A stretch of 64,000 bases of DNA, taken from Gigantopelta aegis (lineage: Eukaryota > Mollusca > Gastropoda > Neomphalida > Peltospiridae). The position numbers and the translations under genes were made by a program. Location: assembly GCF_016097555.1 (NCBI RefSeq), contig NC_054709.1, positions 28,354,917 to 28,418,916 of the forward strand, read 5' to 3'. Under the pieces are notes generated by a model. That model was not told the DNA's origin. It did not search any database and saw nothing but the letters and a program-made list of their open reading frames with translations. Within the stretch, counting starts at the first letter, position 1. Each line of letters starts with the position of its first letter. Below are positions 1 through 10,700 of the stretch, in pieces.

Positions 1-135
1 CCTTGTCATCACCTAGGAGCAGCCAGTCGTATGCCATGAAATTGTTAATACACATACGTGTGTTAACAACCCATGTGTTATCAAAAATAATGCATGGTGT
101 TCTCACCAACAGGTGTGTAAGAAAGTATATTAATA
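1..135 (-). repeat. Dispersed repeat fragment, copy at 21324-21433 inverted
   Basis: ATCACCTAGGAGCAGCCAG and AAAAATAATG(C)ATGGTGTTCTCACC recur as reverse complement at 21324-21433 (GGTGAGAACATCATTC and GGCTGCTCCTAGGTGAT). No ends are defined, since the window cuts it. Confidence 0.75.
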
Positions 136-160
136 CATCATTCTTTTCTTTATCAAACCT

Positions 161-487
161 GGGCAGGACGTAGCCTAGTGGTACAGCGCTCGCTTGATGC
201 GCGGTCGGTGTGGGATCGATCCCCATCGGTGGGCTCATTGGGCTATTTCTCATTCCAGCCAGTGCACCATGACTGGTATATCAAAGGCCGTGGTATGTGC
301 TACCCTGTTTGGGATGGTGCATATAAAAGATCCCTTGCTACTTATTGAAAAGAGTAGCCCATGAAGTGGCGACATCGGGTTTCCTCTCTCAATATCTGTG
401 TGGTCCTTAACCATGTGTCCGACGCCATATAACTGTAAATAAAATGTGTTGAGTGCGTCGTTAAATAAAACATTTCCTTCCTTCCTT
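161..487 (+). mobile_element. SINE, head A, tail 1, full length
   Basis: Complete tRNA-derived element: a tRNA-like head with an A-box-like TAGCCTAGTGGTACAGC and a B-box-like GGGATCGATCCCC, the shared central body (CCAGTGCACCATGACTGG to AAAAGATCCCTTGCTAC), and tail 1 ending in ACATTTCCTTCC. It serves as the reference copy for this window. Confidence 0.9.
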
Positions 488-783
488 ATCAAATGGAGCG
501 GTTGGACTTAAATGACTTCTTTGGGGTATTTTAATTTTTATAGCCACTGACCCAAGTTCCTTGCCATTGTTTGCTGTTGTTATTAGTCAAAGAACATTTT
601 GTTTTCAAAACCTTAATTAACAATATTTCTAGTCAGTTGAAAATTGATTAACAACTGCTGTTTAATGTTTTATAAGTGTGTCGCGATCTTTAATTTAAAA
701 CTTGCGTGGCAAAATGCGACACGATACTGAACAAAATATTATCTGTTAGTATATTAGTACATTTTTGTTTCCTTTTTTCCCTC
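488..783. other. Intergenic, nothing recognised
   Basis: AT-rich, with no frame or repeat I could support. Confidence 0.5.
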
Positions 784-1003
784 TCGTTCCAACCAGTGCA
801 CCATAACTGGTCAAAGGCCGTGGTATGTGCTTTTCTGTATGTGGGAAAGTGCATATAAAAGATCCCTTGTGGCATTAGGAAAAATGTAATGGGTTTCCTC
901 TGATGGCTGCGAGTCAGAATTACCGAATGTTTGACATCCAACAGCCGATGATTAATTAATCAATGTGCTCTAGTGGTGTCGTTAAACAAAACAAACTTTA
1001 ACT
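784..1003 (+). mobile_element. SINE body with tail 2, 5' truncated
   Basis: Starts in the central body at CGTTCCAACCAGTGCACC and ends GTCGTTAAACAAAACAAAC. Confidence 0.85.
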
Positions 1004-1084
1004 TTTTTATTCAAGATGTGCCGAAGTGTCGTTGTTCAAACAAAACATTCCTTTCATTCTATTTTCACTTCTTAATAGCTTTTT

Positions 1085-1267
1085 TCGTGAAAGGCCGTGG
1101 TATGTGCTTTCCTGTCTGTGGGAAAGTGAATATGAAAGATCCCTTCCTGCATTAGGAAAAATGTTGTGAGTTTCCTCTATTGACTACGAGTCAGAATTAC
1201 CGAATGTTTGACATCCAATAGCCAATGATTAATTAATCAATGTGCTCTAGTGGTGTCGTTAAACCAA
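1085..1267 (+). mobile_element. SINE body with tail 2, 5' truncated
   Basis: Starts at AAAGGCCGTGGTATGTGC. Its tail closely matches the preceding copy (TTGACATCCAATAGCC), suggesting a local duplication. Confidence 0.8.
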
Positions 1268-1806
1268 GGGTGGGAATTCTCCTTGGATCAGCGGTTTTCC
1301 TCTCATGGAACATTGTGTTTCCTTGCATTTTAATCATCCTTTCCTCCAAAATGTGTTGGATGGCACAGATTTTAACCTAGGATTTCAAGAATTGCCCCTC
1401 TAGATTTCCTCTTTTTTACAGTTCACCAATTCCCATACCTGTAAACAAAAAAGAAACTTTTTCTTGAACAGCATCTAGCAGTTACCTTTGCAAGCGTTTC
1501 TCTTTTGAATCTATTTTTGATTTTATCACCGTAATTGTATTCAATTTCAGCCAAGCATAGCCATGTTGCCATTTACGGTGGTTACCTGTTGTATTAAATT
1601 GTCATAGGTTTTAATATGTTCTTTCAATTTGTTAATCAGACTATGAAGACGGAATATTGCATCACAGCCAACATAAAGTGGTTGACGCCTTTCGTAACTG
1701 AACAATTTTACCGGCAGTTTTCAGGTTACACACCGCCATTAATTACTCCATGCAGGTCAATGCAATTTCTGTCAGAATATATGCTGTGAAAAATACAACA
1801 CTATCA
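1268..1806. other. Intergenic, nothing recognised
   Basis: Unique-looking sequence between a SINE tail and the 751-bp element. No convincing coding frame. Confidence 0.5.
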
Positions 1807-2557
1807 CAGGGATGCAGAAATGGAAAATATTTCACTAGCCCGCTGGACCAGAACCAGCTAAAATTTACTAGCCCGCCAGACTTTTTACTAGTCCGTCAGC
1901 CTATAGAATATATTACCGGTATTGTTCAACAATAATATAATATACTCTGTCTTCACTTCAAATGTTTTTGGTTTTTTTCTTTCTTTCTTTAATGACAAAA
2001 AATTAAGGACACTTGGTAAGTGATCAACATCATGTAGCAAACAAAAACAAGACCCAAACCTTGACTGACAAATCAATAAAAAAAGAGTAATACTCTGGTA
2101 AATACTAAGTTTTTCACATTTCTCTTATATAGATGTACAAAATTCGAGAGACCTCACAAAAGTGTTTAACAGAACAATCTATTCAGAACACACCGTGGAT
2201 TCAATGCAAAAACAAAATATGTATATAACAAATTAAATTAGTCGGTCAAAAAAGACAGATCGCCTTGATTGACAAATCAATAAATTTTTAAATACTCTGG
2301 TAAATATTAAGTTTTTCACATTTCTCTTATATAGATTTACAAAATTCGAGAGACATCACAAAAGTGTTTAACAGAACAATCTATTCAGAACACACCGCGG
2401 ATTCAATGCAAAAACAAAATATGTATATAACAAATTAAATTAGTCAGTCAAAAAAGACGGATCGCCTGTCGGACTGGTAGTTGCATTTTTTAACTCGTCA
2501 TTCAGAATTGTTAATCGCATTTGCCGAGCGGGCAGGCGAGTACATTTTGCAGCCCTG
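1807..2557. mobile_element. Non-autonomous DNA transposon with inverted ends, 751 bp
   Basis: The left end CAGGGATGCAGAAATG matches the reverse complement of the right end CATTTTGCAGCCCTG, with further paired CTAGCCCGC/GCGGGCAGGCGAG motifs inside. TATCA flanks both sides (1802-1806, 2558-2562) as a candidate target duplication. No transposase frame is seen. Confidence 0.7.
2058..2462. repeat. About 196-bp direct duplication inside the 751-bp element
   Basis: Both copies carry ACAAATCAATAAA, ATACTCTGGTAAATA and CATTTCTCTTATATAGAT, then TCTATTCAGAACACACCG, with few differences, so the duplication looks recent. Confidence 0.88.
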
Positions 2558-2562
2558 TATCA

Positions 2563-3112
2563 AGAGGGTCATGTGACTACTAATTTTAGTGAGACCTCTC
2601 AACTGACAAGTTCCGTGTAAAAATAAATCAACATAAGTCGACCAGAATTGTTTTCAGGTAGCAGCCCTCATGCCTGAGCAGCACCTCGTGTTGCTGTTAT
2701 ACAATTTACACTATACCACTTGAACAGTAACTGTTGTTATCAGTCGGTACTACATATAACAAGCAACTTAAACCTTTAGACTACTAGATTAATTTTTGAC
2801 AAAAACCACATTCATATTTGAATCGGTAAGTATTATTTTTGTGGGTTTTTCAAATTTTTATGATATTTTAGATCAGTTAATGTTGATTAAAATTAGGTAA
2901 AAAAAATAAAAAAGAAGAAGAAAAAAAAGTCGCGTTTACTTACAGGCATTTGTGGCCAGCTGTCCACTATATATGTCCATTATTTCCAATAACAGTGCTT
3001 TTCTGACCAGAATTGTTTTTTAAAAAACGAACTACGATTCATATCCTAATATTTGGTGATTTTTGTTGTTGGCAAAATGATAAAATTTATTATCAAATTT
3101 GCTGTTACAGTC
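2563..3112. other. Intergenic, nothing recognised
   Basis: AT-rich with an A/G run near 2900-2930. No coding support. Confidence 0.5.
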
Positions 3113-3449
3113 AACGGTTATATGGCGTCAAACATATGGTTAAGGACCACACAGATTTTGAGAGGAAACCCACTGTCGCCACTACATGGACTACTCTTTC
3201 CGATTAGTAGCAAGGGATCTTTTATTTGCGCTTCCCACAGGCAGCATAGAACAAACCATGGCCTTTGTTGAACCAGTTATGGATCACTGGTCGGTGCAAG
3301 TGGTTTACACCTACCCATTGAGCCTTGCGGAGCACTCAGGGTTTGGAGTCGGTATCTGGATTAAAAATCCCATGCCTCGACTGGGATCCGAACCCATTAC
3401 CTACCAGCTTGTAGACCAATGACCTAACCACGACGCCACGAGGCTGGTC
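3113..3449 (-). mobile_element. SINE, head B, tail 1
   Basis: Reverse-oriented. Head B reads out at 3330-3449 (ACTGGGATCCGAACCC to CGACGCCACGAGGC), with the body at 3190-3300. The last part of tail 1 is missing. Confidence 0.85.
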
Positions 3450-3459
3450 CTATATATAG

Positions 3460-3890
3460 AGATTGTTATATGAGCTTGTGTGTCGTACTGATTTTACGAA
3501 AAGAGTGGCAGGATTATTTTATTGCTTCAGCGAGAGCGAGGGTAATACATGAATCCTGACACAAGTTTCGTAAAATCAGTTCAACTCACATACGAGTAAT
3601 AATTTATTTATTATCCATATTATAATTGTGATATATTTTTTTATGAAGAACAGAAGTTTGTTTTCGTTAACGACATCACTAGAACACATTGATTTATTAA
3701 TCATTGGCTATTGGATGTCAAACATATGGTCATTTCGACAGTCATAGAGATGAAACCTGCTACATTTTTCCATTAGTAGCAAGGGATCTTTTATATGCAC
3801 CATCCCACAGACAGGATAGCACATACCATGTGTGTGCTTCATGTGATTTTTATTAACTCAGTTGTGATGAAATATATGTATTGACCTACT
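3460..3890. mobile_element. Hairpin-bearing element, interrupted by a SINE
   Basis: ACTGATTTTACGAAA (3487-3501) pairs perfectly with TTTCGTAAAATCAGT (3566-3580), with an inner pair CAGGATT/AATCCTG. Its flank GTGCTTCATGTGAT at 3835-3850 recurs near 21130, and GGTAATACATGAATCCT recurs near 20900, so the 20850-21190 stretch is a relative. Confidence 0.6.
3652..3830 (-). mobile_element. SINE tail 2 and body, head missing
   Basis: GTTTGTTTTCGTTAACGAC begins tail 2. The copy stops at GCACATACCATG inside the body. It interrupts the hairpin element at 3460-3890. Confidence 0.82.
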
Positions 3891-3954
3891 GTGTTTCAGC
3901 GTGATATTCATGGTGGTGTTAATGGCAATCACTGCAGTGGTCTATTTTTTGCAG

Positions 3955-4148
3955 GCTGCTGGTAACGTGGTGTTGTCGGCACTCCTTCAAACCGTTCCTA
4001 CCTTTCATTTGCTCATTCGAAGTCCTTGGACATCGTACTTGCTTCGATATGCTGGCTTTGACAACATCGGTCACAGACTTATCAAACAAGTGGACATTGT
4101 CGTCGACTCAAGCACAATCTGTCCAGCCGTAATCTTTGAGACAAGAAG
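3955..4148 (+). CDS. Possible orphan internal exon, about 65 codons
   Basis: An open frame with coding-like composition lies between a possible acceptor (TTTTTTGCAG, ending 3954) and a good donor (GAAG then GTAAGT at 4149). It reads AAGNVVLSALLQTVPTFHLL onward and ends FETR plus two bases. An alternative acceptor, GTGTTTCAG at 3899, would extend the same frame. Its phase does not join in frame to the zinc-finger exon at 6902, so it either belongs to another transcript, is non-coding, or is a relic. I do not recognise a domain. Confidence 0.3.
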
Positions 4149-4500
4149 GTAAGTTCCATTTCATAGTTATCAGATTTTAATTTTGTGGTGGAGGACTGGA
4201 CGGCAAATGAGTTGCCTTTGGTTTAATAACAGACTTGTCAAACACGTAGCAGTTGTCATCATCTCAAGTAGAATCTCTCCAGCCGTAATCTTGAAGACAA
4301 GAAAGTAATTTACGTTCTAGTTCATAGGCATCAAGTTTTAATTGGGGGTGGGGTATGTACACCAAATGTTGTCTTTGGTTTAATAACAGATTTATCAAAC
4401 AAGTAGCAGTGGTCATCCCAAAAAGAATCTGTCCAGCCATAATCATAGTCGAGAAGATAAGGTCCTTTGAATTTTAATTTGGGGAGGGGTGCTAAGCAAG
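4073..4500 (+). repeat. Tandem triplication of an exon end with its donor, about 156-bp period
   Basis: Copies start with ACAGACTT or ACAGATTT at 4073, 4229 and 4386. Each carries a version of TCTGTCCAGCCGTAATC and an AAGACAAGAA or similar end. Only the first copy keeps a GTAAGT donor; the later two are degraded. They share the GTCTTTGGTTTAATA lead-in. Confidence 0.8.
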
Positions 4501-4629
4501 TGTTGCCTATGCAGGGCTCACCCTGTCCCTTGCCAAATTAGCGAAATGCTAATTTTAATACAAATTGGCTGCGACTATTTAGGGCCGCATTTTTACGAAG
4601 GATATTTTGCTTAAATGCAGGTGTTTTCA

Positions 4630-4850
4630 CAGAGAGGAAACCCACTACATTTTTCCATTAGTAGCAAGGGATTTTTTTATATGCACCGTCCCACAGACAG
4701 GATAGCACATACATATCAGCCTTTGATATACCAGTCGTGGTGCACTGGCTAGAGCGAGAAATAACCCAATGGGCCCACTGACGGGGATCGATCCCAAACC
4801 GACCACACATCAAGTGAGCACTTTACCACTGGGCTATGCCCGCCCATTAA
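4630..4850 (-). mobile_element. SINE, head A, body, start of tail 2
   Basis: AGGAAACCCACTACATTTTT at the 3' side and CACTGGGCTATGCCCGCCC at the head. Confidence 0.85.
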
Positions 4851-5103
4851 ACATTGTAAGTCATAACCAGGCTTTATAAATTCGTCCCTTAGTCGTCAGC
4901 TGATGAAATATTTCTTAAATTAACCATAGTTTAACAATGTTCAAGGAAATGCTCTTCATATCTGAAAAATGGTGAAACCAAAATTTTTAAATTACAAGAA
5001 GTGAGAATCCCACCTTTGGTTTAATTACAGAAATTAGGGAATCAAGGTTGCCCAGCAGAAGTTGTCTGCCTGTGTGAATGTAAATTTTTGGCCTTTTTTT
5101 AAA

Positions 5104-5195
5104 TATCAGTGTGGTTCTTAGCTGATGCCATATAACCGTACATAAAATGTGTTGAGTGCGTTATTAAATAAACCATTTCCTTCCTTCCTTCCACA
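5104..5195 (+). mobile_element. SINE tail 1 fragment
   Basis: From ATCAGTGTGGTTCTTAG to CCATTTCCTTCCTTCC. It abuts a minus-strand copy, giving a tail-to-tail pair. Confidence 0.75.
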
Positions 5196-5408
5196 CAGAT
5201 ATTGAGATAGGAAACCTACTGTCGCCACTTCATGGGCTACTGTTTTCAATTAGCAGCAAGGGATCTTTTATATGCACCATATATGCACATACCACAGCCG
5301 TTGATATACCAGTCGTGGTGCACTGGCTGAAATGGAATGAGAAATAGCCCAATGGGCCCACCGATGGGCATCAAGTGAGCGCTTTACCACTGGGCTACGT
5401 CCCACCCC
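5196..5408 (-). mobile_element. SINE, head A, tail 1, internal deletion
   Basis: From ACACAGATATTGAGATAGG to the head ACCACTGGGCTACGTCCCAC. Parts of the body and head are missing. Confidence 0.8.
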
Positions 5409-5512
5409 AAATAATATGATTGAGTGTAAGTGGTACACAGTGTGTGGAATATTTCACCTGCAGTAGTTACAAGGTTAAAATATGGACAATGCATTTCATG
5501 GTATTAGAAATA

Positions 5513-5672
5513 GCAGGATATAACCAGAAACACTTTGGATGTATGGGAATGGATAATTATCTAAAGAACAAAATCTAGCTTAATGTTTGATTCCAATGAT
5601 CAAAAAATGGCTCTGATAGTGAAAAATAAGCCATAGTGTTTAGAAACTAGGGTCCGTCTCTTTTAAAAAACA
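5513..5672 (-). mobile_element. MITE fragment (GGGACAGACCCTAGTTT family)
   Basis: TTTAGAAACTAGGGTCCGTC and the preceding TGGCTCTGATAGTGAAAA match the right half of the copy at 44056-44440. Confidence 0.6.
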
Positions 5673-5854
5673 ACCTCAGTGTATTGGCTTTATGAATAAT
5701 ATGGTCATACGACCCTGAATTAAAAAACCCATATGTCTGGTTCATTTACATAGATTAATGGAAATTCTTCAGTCCTTGATCAAAGATCATTTCTCTTTTT
5801 ATGATGGGTCCCACACGTTTTAGTTGAAAGTGGAATCTTGGCTTATGTCCATTT

Positions 5855-6372
5855 AATTAAATGTCAGTTATTTTAGGTAGATTGTTATTTTAATTAAATG
5901 TCTAGTTATTTTAGGTAGATTGTTATTTTAATTAAATGTCCAGTTATTTTAGGTAGATTGTTATTTTAATTAAATGTCTAGTTATTTTAGGTAGATTGTT
6001 ATTTTAATTAAATGTCCAGTTATTTTAGGTAGATTGTTATTTTAATTAAATGTCCAGTTATTTTAGGTAGATTGTTATTTTAATTAAATGTCCAGTTATT
6101 TTAGGTAGATTGTTATTTTGGCTTATGTCCAGTTATTTTAGGTAGATTGTTATGTCCATTTAATTAAATGTCAGTTATTTTAGGTAGATTGTTATTTTAA
6201 TTAAATGTCAGTTATTTTAGGTAGATTGTTATTTTAATTAAATGTCCAGTTATTTTAGGTAGGATATTGGAAATGATTCAAGGGAGGCCACCTTTTAATT
6301 AAATGTTCGGTTATTGGAAATGATTCGAGGGAGGCCATCTTTTAATTAAATGTCAAGTTATTTCAGGTAGAC
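5855..6372. repeat. 38-bp minisatellite
   Basis: Units TTTAATTAAATGTCCAGTTA followed by TTTTAGGTAGATTGTTA, about ten copies, the last ones interrupted by GGAAATGATTC segments. Confidence 0.92.
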
Positions 6373-6667
6373 AACTGGAAAGTTTTATAGACCTCTTTGG
6401 TGCTTTCTTTATATCCAGTGGGTAAAGGAGGTAATGAGCCAAAATAATATCACAAATAAATTATCAGTTTTCTGTTATTCTAGGGAGATGATGGCACTTC
6501 AATCTGCTAATAAACCTTTTTTTTTCTGTCTTCTATTTCCAGAGATGGGTTGGAATCAGCTTTATCAATCTGCATTCTAATAAACTTTTTTTTTCCTTTC
6601 TTCTATTTTCAGAGATGGGTCAGAACGAGTTTTATCAATCTGCATTCTAATAAACCTTTTTTTTTCT

Positions 6668-6867
6668 GTGTAACAAAGGCCGTTGTATGTACTATCTTGT
6701 CTTTAGGATGGTGCATATAAAAGATCCCTTGCTGCTAATCAAAAAGAGTAGTAACAGGAGGTTTCCTGTCTCATTATCTGTGTGGTCCTTAGTCATAAGA
6801 CTGACACCATATAACCGTAAATAAAGTTTGTTGAGTGCGCCGTTAAATAAAACATTTTCTTCCTTCT
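6668..6867 (+). mobile_element. SINE body with tail 1, inserted beside the zinc-finger exon acceptor
   Basis: From GTAACAAAGGCCG to ACATTTTCTTCC. It ends about 34 bp before the acceptor AG. The flanks TCTAATAAACC plus T-tract on both sides look like a target duplication of about 22 bp, though the host sequence is itself repeated. Confidence 0.85.
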
Positions 6868-6881
6868 AATAAACCTTTTTT

Positions 6882-6903
6882 TTTCTTTCTTCTATTTCCA
6901 GAG
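6882..6903 (+). other. 3' splice site of the zinc-finger exon
   Basis: A T-rich tract followed by TTCTATTTCCAG at 6890-6901 places the exon start at 6902, two bases before ATG 6904. Two near-identical acceptors lie upstream at 6541-6542 and 6611-6612, so use of this one is inferred from the downstream open frame. Confidence 0.75.
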
Positions 6904-7765
6904 ATGGGCCAGAACCAGTCTTATCCCGATGGCACGTCAACTGCTGTTCCCGGTGAATCCGACTGCGGCAGCAGTGGCAACCACATGTCGGGAGCGAGTG
7001 AAACATCCGACGACGCAACCCACAGGGACGGCGTTGACAAGAGAATGGTGGCTGTCAATCAGGCTCAGTCGGTGCGAGCCGCCATCGACACCCTCATCGA
7101 GTCGTGCCTCGTTGCCAAGGACGACGGGATGAACGGAGAAACTGTGAAAGCACCTGCCGTAGGGTATTCATTGGAACAGCTCACCAACTTGAAGGAAGAT
7201 GCAGGAAACGGTAAAAAACCGGGATCGGCCGATAAGAAGTCTTCGATCAAGAAAGAAGCCGACAGTAAGGCGTCTTCGAAAGACAGAGATGACGACTTGA
7301 CTCCAAAGACATTTGGCTCTCTGATGGAGAAAAGCATCATCGAGTTAATCAAGAAAGGGGATGATGAGCTGGAGGAACTGGCCATGATCGGTGGCCAAAA
7401 TCAGGATGAGAAACCCGCCGAGGGATCTGTGAAATGTGATAAGAAAAACTCGCCTGGCGAGCAGACTAAGAGTGCTGTAGGTGGTGGTGGTAGTGGTGAT
7501 AAGACGGCTAACTCTGGCAAGACGAATGCCCAGCAGCAGGCCGCGCCTGTAACCCAGCCCAAGCGAACTGTTCGTCTACAAACCCTGATAGACACAGTCC
7601 TCGATAATTCATTGGCTCACGACATGCCGTCCATTTTTGAAAAGAGAAAAAACGATGCTCTTATAAACGACTTGATGATGGGCAGATCCGAAAGCGCATC
7701 TAAGAACATCACTCCACCAAAGCCGTCTCAAACTAAGACCTCCAAGGCAACAACAACAACAACAA

Positions 7766-7797
<32 letters not shown>

Positions 7798-10700
7798 GGT
7801 GACATGAAGGAGAACAAGATGATCTTCTTGATGGATCACATAGAAAAAGTTCTCGAAAGGAATTTCGAAGCCAGCAACGAAGAATCGGATAATGACTCCA
7901 ATCTACAGATTCTGAACCAGTTGTCATGGGACTCTCCGCCCACCTCAACATCCACACCGACCCAGAACACTGAAAGCCCACCCAGGACAAAGCAGAGCGA
8001 GAACCAGTCTCGAGCCAGTTCGGGCTCCAACTGTTCGGAGGGGACGATCAGCGTACAGGACATCGTAGACCGAGTGATAAGCCAGACTGAGGTGATCAGC
8101 AAGCTGTTGTCCCCGAGTGACTCAGCCGCCACTTCTCGGGCTGGTAAAGAGGCTGGTAAGAACAGCACGGCTTCTCTTGGTGGTGGTGGCGGCGGCAGCA
8201 GCAATAATCAGCAGCAGCAGCAAGCTGTCAGTCAGGTTGGTTCAAAACTGACGGAACAGTCACGGTCACCACAGAGTCGGCCTTCTTCTGGATCACATCT
8301 GATGGAAGGACATTCGTCAAAAATGTCTGAACGTGACAGTTCCCGGGGCCGGCCCCGGGCATCGACATACGACAGTCATCAGATGTGGAATCTTCGGCAC
8401 GCTCAGGAGGCAGGGCGGTCTGTCATGGGCCGGTCTCTGGAGAAGAGCTCACAGGAGTATCGCCAGCTCGATGTGGCGACGTCAGGTGGCGAAGGACTTC
8501 ACGGTATGTCGAAGAACAACAATGGCAGCAAGTCGGTTTCGAACCCAGGTTACGGCGCCGGTCCGTTGGTGCTGCCTCCCTACATGAACTCGCTAGCGCC
8601 CACTTCAGGGATCATCTCGTTTGCTCAATCTCCCGTATTCCGCCCTCCCGGTCATCAGATGTTTGTGCCCCGTTACCCAGTGCCCATGTTGAGAGTGGAC
8701 ATGCCGTCTGATGGGCCCCAGGCTCTACCTCCTCATCCTCCTACCGCAAACTGTGCTTGCGTCGCGTGCAAGTTCCACATGGAAGAGCATTCGCCGAAGC
8801 ATGGACTTCTTGGTCCAGTGAGTCCATCGTCATCAGGCGGGATGCTGTCGCCGCACCACAGACAGATGGACTCCTCCTCGTACTACCAGCAGCGCCTCGC
8901 CAGCCAGCTGCACCCGGCCGGACCAGGCCAGCACAATCCTTACATGATGAGAGACTATGGCAGGCCAAGTTCCAACTCTCCCGGTCGACATCCCATGCCC
9001 AACGCACCCCAGATGCCGCCGGTCGCCAACAACAAGCAGCAGCAGGGTGTGGGACAGACACAAAAGACCGTTCACTACCCTCCATCTGTGCCTATGGGTG
9101 GATTGCCGCGCGATTCCGAGTTCCATGGATATACGAGTTACGAGAAACAGAAACAGGAGATGCTGAAGGTCGAGCCAGCTAGTTATCATGCGCAGCACCT
9201 GCCGCAGATTTCTGTACAGAATCCGTTCGAGACTCCCAGGACGGATGTTTATAGTGGTGTAGATCCCAGCTTTCTTGTTGGAAGGTTAGAACCCGGTTTA
9301 CAAAGGAGCGAAGACTTTGGAAGGGGAAGTAATTACGAGCATTCGGTGGACAAAAGACTGCAGTCACTGCCGCCTCGAACGAGTCCAGCACAAGCTGCGA
9401 TGCACGATGAGTCGCGGAGAGAACGGGGGCACGCGTCCAGTCAGATCCTTGACCTGACGGTGAAGAACGAGGCAAGAGCTCATGTAGAAAGGGCTCCCAG
9501 TAGATCTGAACCAGTTGAAGAATCTTCTGATGAACCTCTTGATTTATCCAAGAAATCATCTGCTTCAGGAATGTTCACAAGCGACCAAGCCAAGAGGCTA
9601 CAGCAGATTCACACGCCAAAGACCGAACCGGTTGGATTCCGTAAACCTGACCCTGGGATCAAACTGGAGGTGAGCAGCAAACCGCCACCTCACCACCAGC
9701 CACACGTGGACGGCAATGCAAGGTACAGTCATCCGCAGCCGAGAGAGGTTCACCCGTACCCTGGTGTTGCAGCTCCGTCTGTGTTCAGCATGAATTCCCG
9801 AGTGCCAGGACCAGCCGAGATGGCTCCAACGGTCAACCCGAACATGCTGATCTCTCCTGGAGGACAGAGACCTCAGCTTCATCCTCTTCCTGCTCCAAGC
9901 CTGGCCACCTCTTTGATGCCGTCATCGTCATCATCATCTGCTGCGATGCTGCAGACGTACATGGCACACGCCACTGTCGCTGCTGCTGCAAACCACACCT
10001 TGCCACCGTCTGCGATGGATCAGAGAGATAAGTTAACCATTCCGGGACAGCCGAGGTCCAAGTCCTCAGAGCCTGTCCTGAAACCACAGAGAGAGTCACC
10101 TCAGCTGGACTTGCCCGACACTAATCTGGAAAAGGGTGACATCGCGACGAGGAGGAATTCAACGACAGGGCGGAACGAACCCATTCAGAGTATTATCGGG
10201 AATCACAACCCCAACGACATTCTCTATCTGATCTGTCGGATCTGCAGACAGTCGAACGGCAGCCCTTACGCATTCCGAAAACACTTTCGAAACCATCACG
10301 GATTTGAACCAAAGGCTGAACACACCATCGTTCAGACGATATCGGCCACAAAGTCGGCTAGACAGAATCCGTATGCATCCAACGGTCCTGAAGCCGACTA
10401 TGGGCCTGAGCCCGGGCAGAGTGGTGCTGAGGAGCAGAGTGCTGTGGAAAGAACACCGAGCCAGCCGAAGGAAGGTCAAGGATCGTCATCGGAGTCGTTT
10501 CCCTTACAATCCTCTCCTCAGAACGAGGTCGGTAACAAATCAAAGAACTACGGCAGCAGGAGTGCAGCAGACGGGAAGCAGCAGGGTGTTGTCAAAGACA
10601 ACCGGGAAAACACAAAATACCTGGAGTGTCCGGAGTGCAAGCAGACTTTCCAGCTGAACGATTTCGGTTCGTACAAGAGACACTGCAGACAGCACAACCA

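Larger units (their letters stand above)
6488..6903 (+). repeat. Tandemly triplicated acceptor and exon-start unit, about 70 bp
   Basis: Three copies of a unit contain TAATAAACC, a T-tract, TTCTATTTCCAG and AGATGGG. Acceptor AGs are at 6541-6542, 6611-6612 and 6900-6901. The first two are followed by ATGGGT reading frames that stop after eleven codons; the second reads MGQNEFYQSAF against MGQNQSYPDGT in the true exon. A SINE at 6668-6867 sits between copies two and three, flanked by repeats of TCTAATAAACC plus the T-tract. The sequence near 6490 (GATGGCACTTCAATC) is a decayed piece of the same exon start. Confidence 0.85.

Noticed and set aside
161-240. tRNA genes suggested by A- and B-box-like motifs
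   Set aside because: Heads are fused to SINE bodies and lack a complete cloverleaf; none stands alone as a tRNA.
3955-4148. 5' coding exon of the zinc-finger gene
   Set aside because: Its donor phase does not join in frame to the exon at 6902; kept only as a low-confidence orphan exon.
6904-6927. Retrovirus gag-like start (MGQN)
   Set aside because: The protein that follows is a zinc-finger regulator with no gag features. No LTR or retroviral element was seen anywhere in the window.
8757-9182. Alternate frames inside the zinc-finger exon
   Set aside because: Shadows of the 1675-residue frame, with no domain content.
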